In this document: one piece after another, positions 61,142 to 64,000 of the stretch
How positions within the stretch are numbered: the first letter of the stretch is position 1
Layout of the letters: every line of letters starts with the position of its first letter
From: JAMQKA01 sp034521835
GTDB taxonomy: Bacteria > Bacteroidota > Rhodothermia > Balneolales > Balneolaceae
Assembly: GCA_034521835.1 (NCBI GenBank)
Contig: JAXHMA010000008.1
Location: forward strand, 62,001-126,000
DNA: 64,000 nucleotides
Direction of reading: 5' to 3'
The notes under the pieces: model-generated
The model's database searches: none
The model's input: only the letters and a program-made list of their open reading frames with translations
Told to the model about the DNA's origin: nothing
Position numbers and translations under genes: made by a program

Positions 61142-63447
61142 TCAATTTAATTTATTGATAAAATTTTGCAGCATTTTTCTGAAGCCTCCAATTTCAACAG
61201 TATCGCCTACTCTTTCACCAAGAATAGCTTTACCAATAGGTGACTTCTCATCTAAAATTTTTACCCCGTTTTCTTCCTTAAAGCCATCTACATTCTTTGA
61301 TAGCTTTACTCTTACTTCTTTTCCTTCATCTAAATACTTAAGCTTTACAACTTGTCCAATTTCTACAAGCTTTCGTGACGCAGCCTTATACTGAAGGTGT
61401 ATCTGTTCGCCATCTTTTTTGAAACCTCCTCCTCAGTTACCTCCTGCGTATCATCTTCAGTTTGGACCGGTTCTTCAATTGTTTCCTTTTCATCTTTTGG
61501 CTCTTCCTCTATAAATAAACCAGTTTCTTCTAAAAGAGGTGCAAGATCAAGATCTTCTGCTGCCGGATCATCAAAAAGCTCGTGCCCAGGATCTTTCTTA
61601 TCTTGTTCTCGAATAAAATTAACTACTTGTTCTAATTCTCTATCTGGATTTTCCCACCAATCCCTGGACCAAATCCTATGGAATACAAATTTGTTATCCT
61701 CAAGAATATCCTGGCGGTACATGTCCCATGCATGATCTTCTGCAGAACTATGGTAAGCAGCACCATCACATTCAATAGCTATAAATTCACGCCCTGTCTT
61801 CTTTGATTTAATAGCTATATCAATTCTAAAACCTCCTGCTTTATGCTGCAGAGAAATCCGCTCCTCATCAATCTCTGTTTGTAATGCCTGGTAAACCGCT
61901 TCCTCAAAAGGTGATTCAGTAAGGTTATCACTATCCCCAATCACCCGATCCCGATTTTTGAGAAAGCTCAAGATAGATTGTACAGATTCTCTATCCCCAT
62001 CAGATACAGCTTTAGCATAAGCCAGATAAGCATGAAAATATCCTCTTTCTTTCTCATGGTTCTGACCTAATTCTTGACGATAATTCATATAATATTCTTT
62101 AGGTACAGAGGTAAGCACAAATATTTTCTTTTTTGCTCTGGTAATAATTACGTTCAATAACCTCTGGCCTAATTTTGATGTATTAAGAGGTCCATAGAAC
62201 CGGCTGAAACTTCCGTCTCTACCTTTACCAAAAGTTGTCGACAGTATTATGATGTCACGTTCATCTCCCTGAATATTTTCTAAGTTTTTGACAAATAGAC
62301 CATTTTCCTCGTATTCTCTAAACCTTCTATTAAAATCCTCATCAGTTTGTGTTTCTCTTTTTAAAACATCCCACACTAAATTTTTTTGTTTCTTGTTGAA
62401 TGTTGCTATTCCAACCGTAGGTAGTTTTCCCTCCTTACCCCTCTTCAGATTCTTTAAAATTTCTACAGCGCTATTTGCTTCATCCTTATTCTGCTGGTTA
62501 TGGTTGATTCCATTTACAGGAATAAACTGTATAGGAGATTGATTGATCTTTTCAGGTAAGGGATTCAATCGGCTTTTATAAAAAGCAGCGTTTGAAAACT
62601 CTATTAGCAGGGGATGGCGAGATCGATAGTGAAAATCCAGATGAAATGATTGGAAGTTACATAGCTCAGCAAAATGTAAAAGGGATTCACTATTGGCTAA
62701 ATCATGAGCACCTTCCACTGACTGCAACTCCTCATTAAAACTCTGATATGGATTGAAATTTTCCTCATCCTCAACATCTAAATCATCTGTATTGACTTTG
62801 GTAAACCAATAAGAAGGTGGCATCTGCTTATCATCACCGGACACGATCTTACGCTTACCACGAATTAATGTACTGAGGGATTCCTCTGTCTTAAGTTGGC
62901 TTGCCTCATCAAATACCACATAATCAAATAAATTGGGCTCCAAATCGAACATAGACGCACAAACTGAGGGGCTGACCATCATCACCGGAAAATAAGAAGT
63001 AAGCGATTCGAAGGAACGTTTTGCTATTTTTCGCAGACTATTTCTTCTGCTTCCTTTAGAGCCTCTTTTATTGTATAGCTTTCGGATATTAACCCTTTGA
63101 TTCACTTCTGTTTGTTTCGCTTTCCAGTAGCGAGGAATTCTTTTTTTTATCTCATTTATCAGCTGTTTACGTTCCTCTCTTAACCGCTCTAACTGAGATT
63201 CATAACCTCCGGTCAACGAACTAAAATTTTCCTTGAGCTTTTTGTTTATATAGAACTCCTTGAATTGCATTTCCCAATTATCTACTTCTTGTTCTAAAAA
63301 AGTAGATATTATTTTCTGAATGGAATCTGATTGAGATCTGTAGTCTTGTTGCCATTCAAAATGATCAAAGAAACGTTCCTCAACTGCTAAATTATAATCT
63401 TGGCTACATTTTAAGTACCACTTCAACTCCCTAACTGATTTATCCAA
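61142..63447 (-). pseudogene. SF1 helicase - MTES_1575-type nuclease - GreA/GreB C-domain fusion, N-terminus cut off by IS
   Basis: First gene of the Zorya-like operon. Visible parts, in order: a helical stretch (to about residue 140), helicase motif II FDYVVFDEASQL and III SGDDKQMPPSYW, LDFHYRSRHPLL, motif V QGDERDIIILSTTFGKGRDG, motif VI NVIITRAKKKIF. Then a PD-(D/E)XK nuclease: ESPFEEAVYQAL, EFIAIECDGAAYHSS, MYRQDILEDNKFVFHRIWSR (the REase_MTES_1575 pattern). An acidic linker follows. One base near 61413 shifts the frame to DGEQIHLQYKAASRKL and a GreA/GreB C-terminal domain with SPIGKAILGERVGDTVEIGG, stop at 61142. No Walker A is present: the gene runs into IS copy 2 at 63452, so its N-terminal half lies beyond the window. 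The listed TTG start is not real. Confidence 0.8.
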
Positions 63448-63524
63448 TCCCTGAACTTGCTACATTTTGGTGGACACCCAGTTAAGCCATAGATTGTCGC
63501 CGCAATTTATGACAACTAACAATT

Positions 63525-63821
63525 ATGAGTAAAAGAAGAACCTACAGCAAAGAATATAAACTGGACGTAATCCAGCAAAGTTACCAGCGGGACAATATCC
63601 GGGAGCTGGCCGATGAGCTGGGTATTAATCCTGGCCTTATCTACGCTTGGCGCTCCGAGTATAAGAAGAAACCCCAGCAATCCTTTCCGGGCAAAGGCAT
63701 TCCCAGCCGGACTACCGAAGAGAACCAGCTGGCCGAGTTGAAGAAAGAACTGGCTGACGTACGTATGGAGCGGGATATCTTAAAAAAGGCGATGGGCATC
63801 TTTACCAAGAAAAACGGATAA
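63525..63821 (+). CDS. IS3-family transposase orfA, 98 aa
   Basis: HTH protein MSKRRTYSKEYKLDVIQQSY with ELADELGINPGLIYAWRSEY, then a leucine-zipper helix ending in MERDILKKAMGIFTKKNG. At 63782-63788 the run AAAAAAG is a typical slippery site; the -1 frame from there is open (KKGDGHLYQEK) straight into orfB, so a fused transposase is made by programmed -1 frameshifting, as in other IS3-family elements. Confidence 0.92.
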   Translation: MSKRRTYSKEYKLDVIQQSYQRDNIRELADELGINPGLIYAWRSEYKKKPQQSFPGKGIPSRTTEENQLAELKKELADVRMERDILKKAMGIFTKKNG

Positions 63822-63832
63822 TTTTCCAGTTT

Positions 63833-64000
63833 ATGGCTGAACACAGACACATATTTCCCATTGTAAAGATGTCCGAGGTATTCGATGTAAGCAGAAGCGG
63901 CTATTATAGCTGGATGAGTCGCGAGCCCTCCGATCGCGCCAAAGAGAACCGGCGCTTGACGAAACAAATTAAACATATCTGGCTGAAGTCGGGGAAGACC
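63833..64000 (+). CDS. IS3-family transposase orfB (partial)
   Basis: Starts MAEHRHIFPIVKMSEVFDVS, YYSWMSREPSDRAKENR, and continues past the window edge. Intact as far as visible. It is in the -1 frame relative to orfA. Confidence 0.88.
   Translation, partial: MAEHRHIFPIVKMSEVFDVSRSGYYSWMSREPSDRAKENRRLTKQIKHIWLKSGKT

Larger units (their letters stand above)
63452..64000 (+). mobile_element. IS3-family insertion sequence, copy 2 (right end outside window)
   Basis: Begins TGAACTTGCTACATTTTGGT, the same end as copy 1, and runs off the window. It is on the plus strand, so the two elements are inverted and their orfA ends face each other across the operon. The flanking three bases are CCC. It interrupts the helicase gene. 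Compared with copy 1, many substitutions are visible, so they are not recent duplicates. Confidence 0.9.

Noticed and set aside
57895..64000. The two IS copies as a composite transposon carrying the defence genes
   Set aside because: Copy 1 has its own intact 3-bp target duplication inside a gene of the operon, and both elements interrupt operon genes rather than flank them. They are separate insertions.
1..64000. tRNA, rRNA and CRISPR arrays
   Set aside because: No cloverleaf-like arms with a GTTCRA T-loop outside coding regions, no rRNA-like sequence and no regularly spaced direct repeats were found by eye.

Overview
The window (about 45-50% GC by eye, dense coding on both strands) looks like a chromosome segment of a Bacteroidota/Balneolota-type bacterium. 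This placement is inferred from gene content: Bat (aerotolerance-type) genes, a DUF4293 protein, bacillithiol synthase BshA, the C-terminus of a TonB-dependent receptor, Crp/Fnr and RsbU/V/W-type regulators, and many lipoproteins. I could not run a phylogeny. No rRNA, tRNA or CRISPR array was seen.

A key property of this sequence is a very high density of single-base frame breaks. About 24 genes are split into two or more pieces that join perfectly once one base is added or removed, usually in a short homopolymer, and the pieces carry no other stops. This looks more like uncorrected indel error (or very recent decay) than old pseudogenes. I annotate such genes as one CDS over the full span and state where the frame changes.

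Layout. 1-9 kb: alpha/beta hydrolase end, winged-helix regulator, AhpD-like protein, GH5 cellulase-like lipoprotein, a small c-type cytochrome whose heme motif is hidden by frame breaks, a GlsB-type membrane protein, a fused iron-type ABC permease/ATPase, and a SPOR lipoprotein. 9-14 kb: 0.9 kb of non-coding DNA with strong hairpins, then an RsbV/RsbW/RsbU partner-switching cluster and an MltF-like lytic transglycosylase. 14-25.6 kb: DMT exporters, a TetR-controlled RND efflux operon (tolC, adaptor, pump), and pyrR-pyrB. 25.8-35.7 kb: outer-membrane proteins, two HAD phosphatases, methylglyoxal synthase with a cluster of Crp/Fnr-like palindromes upstream, a Crp/Fnr regulator, sucC, a chimeric lipoprotein/TonB-receptor remnant, a DMT transporter and bshA. 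36-56 kb: yebC, batC-batD-batE, M20 and M28 peptidases, a ChbG/YdjC-like deacetylase, quinone oxidoreductase, YceI, a PcRGLX/YetA-like polysaccharide enzyme, amtB, small secreted proteins, a luciferase-like monooxygenase and an MscS channel.

57.2-64 kb is the accessory region. It is a minus-strand operon with overlapping genes: an SF1 helicase with a PD-(D/E)XK (MTES_1575-type) nuclease domain and a C-terminal GreA/GreB domain, then ZorA (MotA-like), ZorB (MotB/OmpA-like), then an HNH endonuclease. This is a Zorya-like anti-phage system in which the helicase-nuclease-Gre fusion is an unusual partner. Two related IS3-family elements have disabled it: one interrupts the HNH gene with a 3-bp target duplication (removing it restores the frame exactly), and one cuts off the N-terminal half of the helicase, including its Walker A region.
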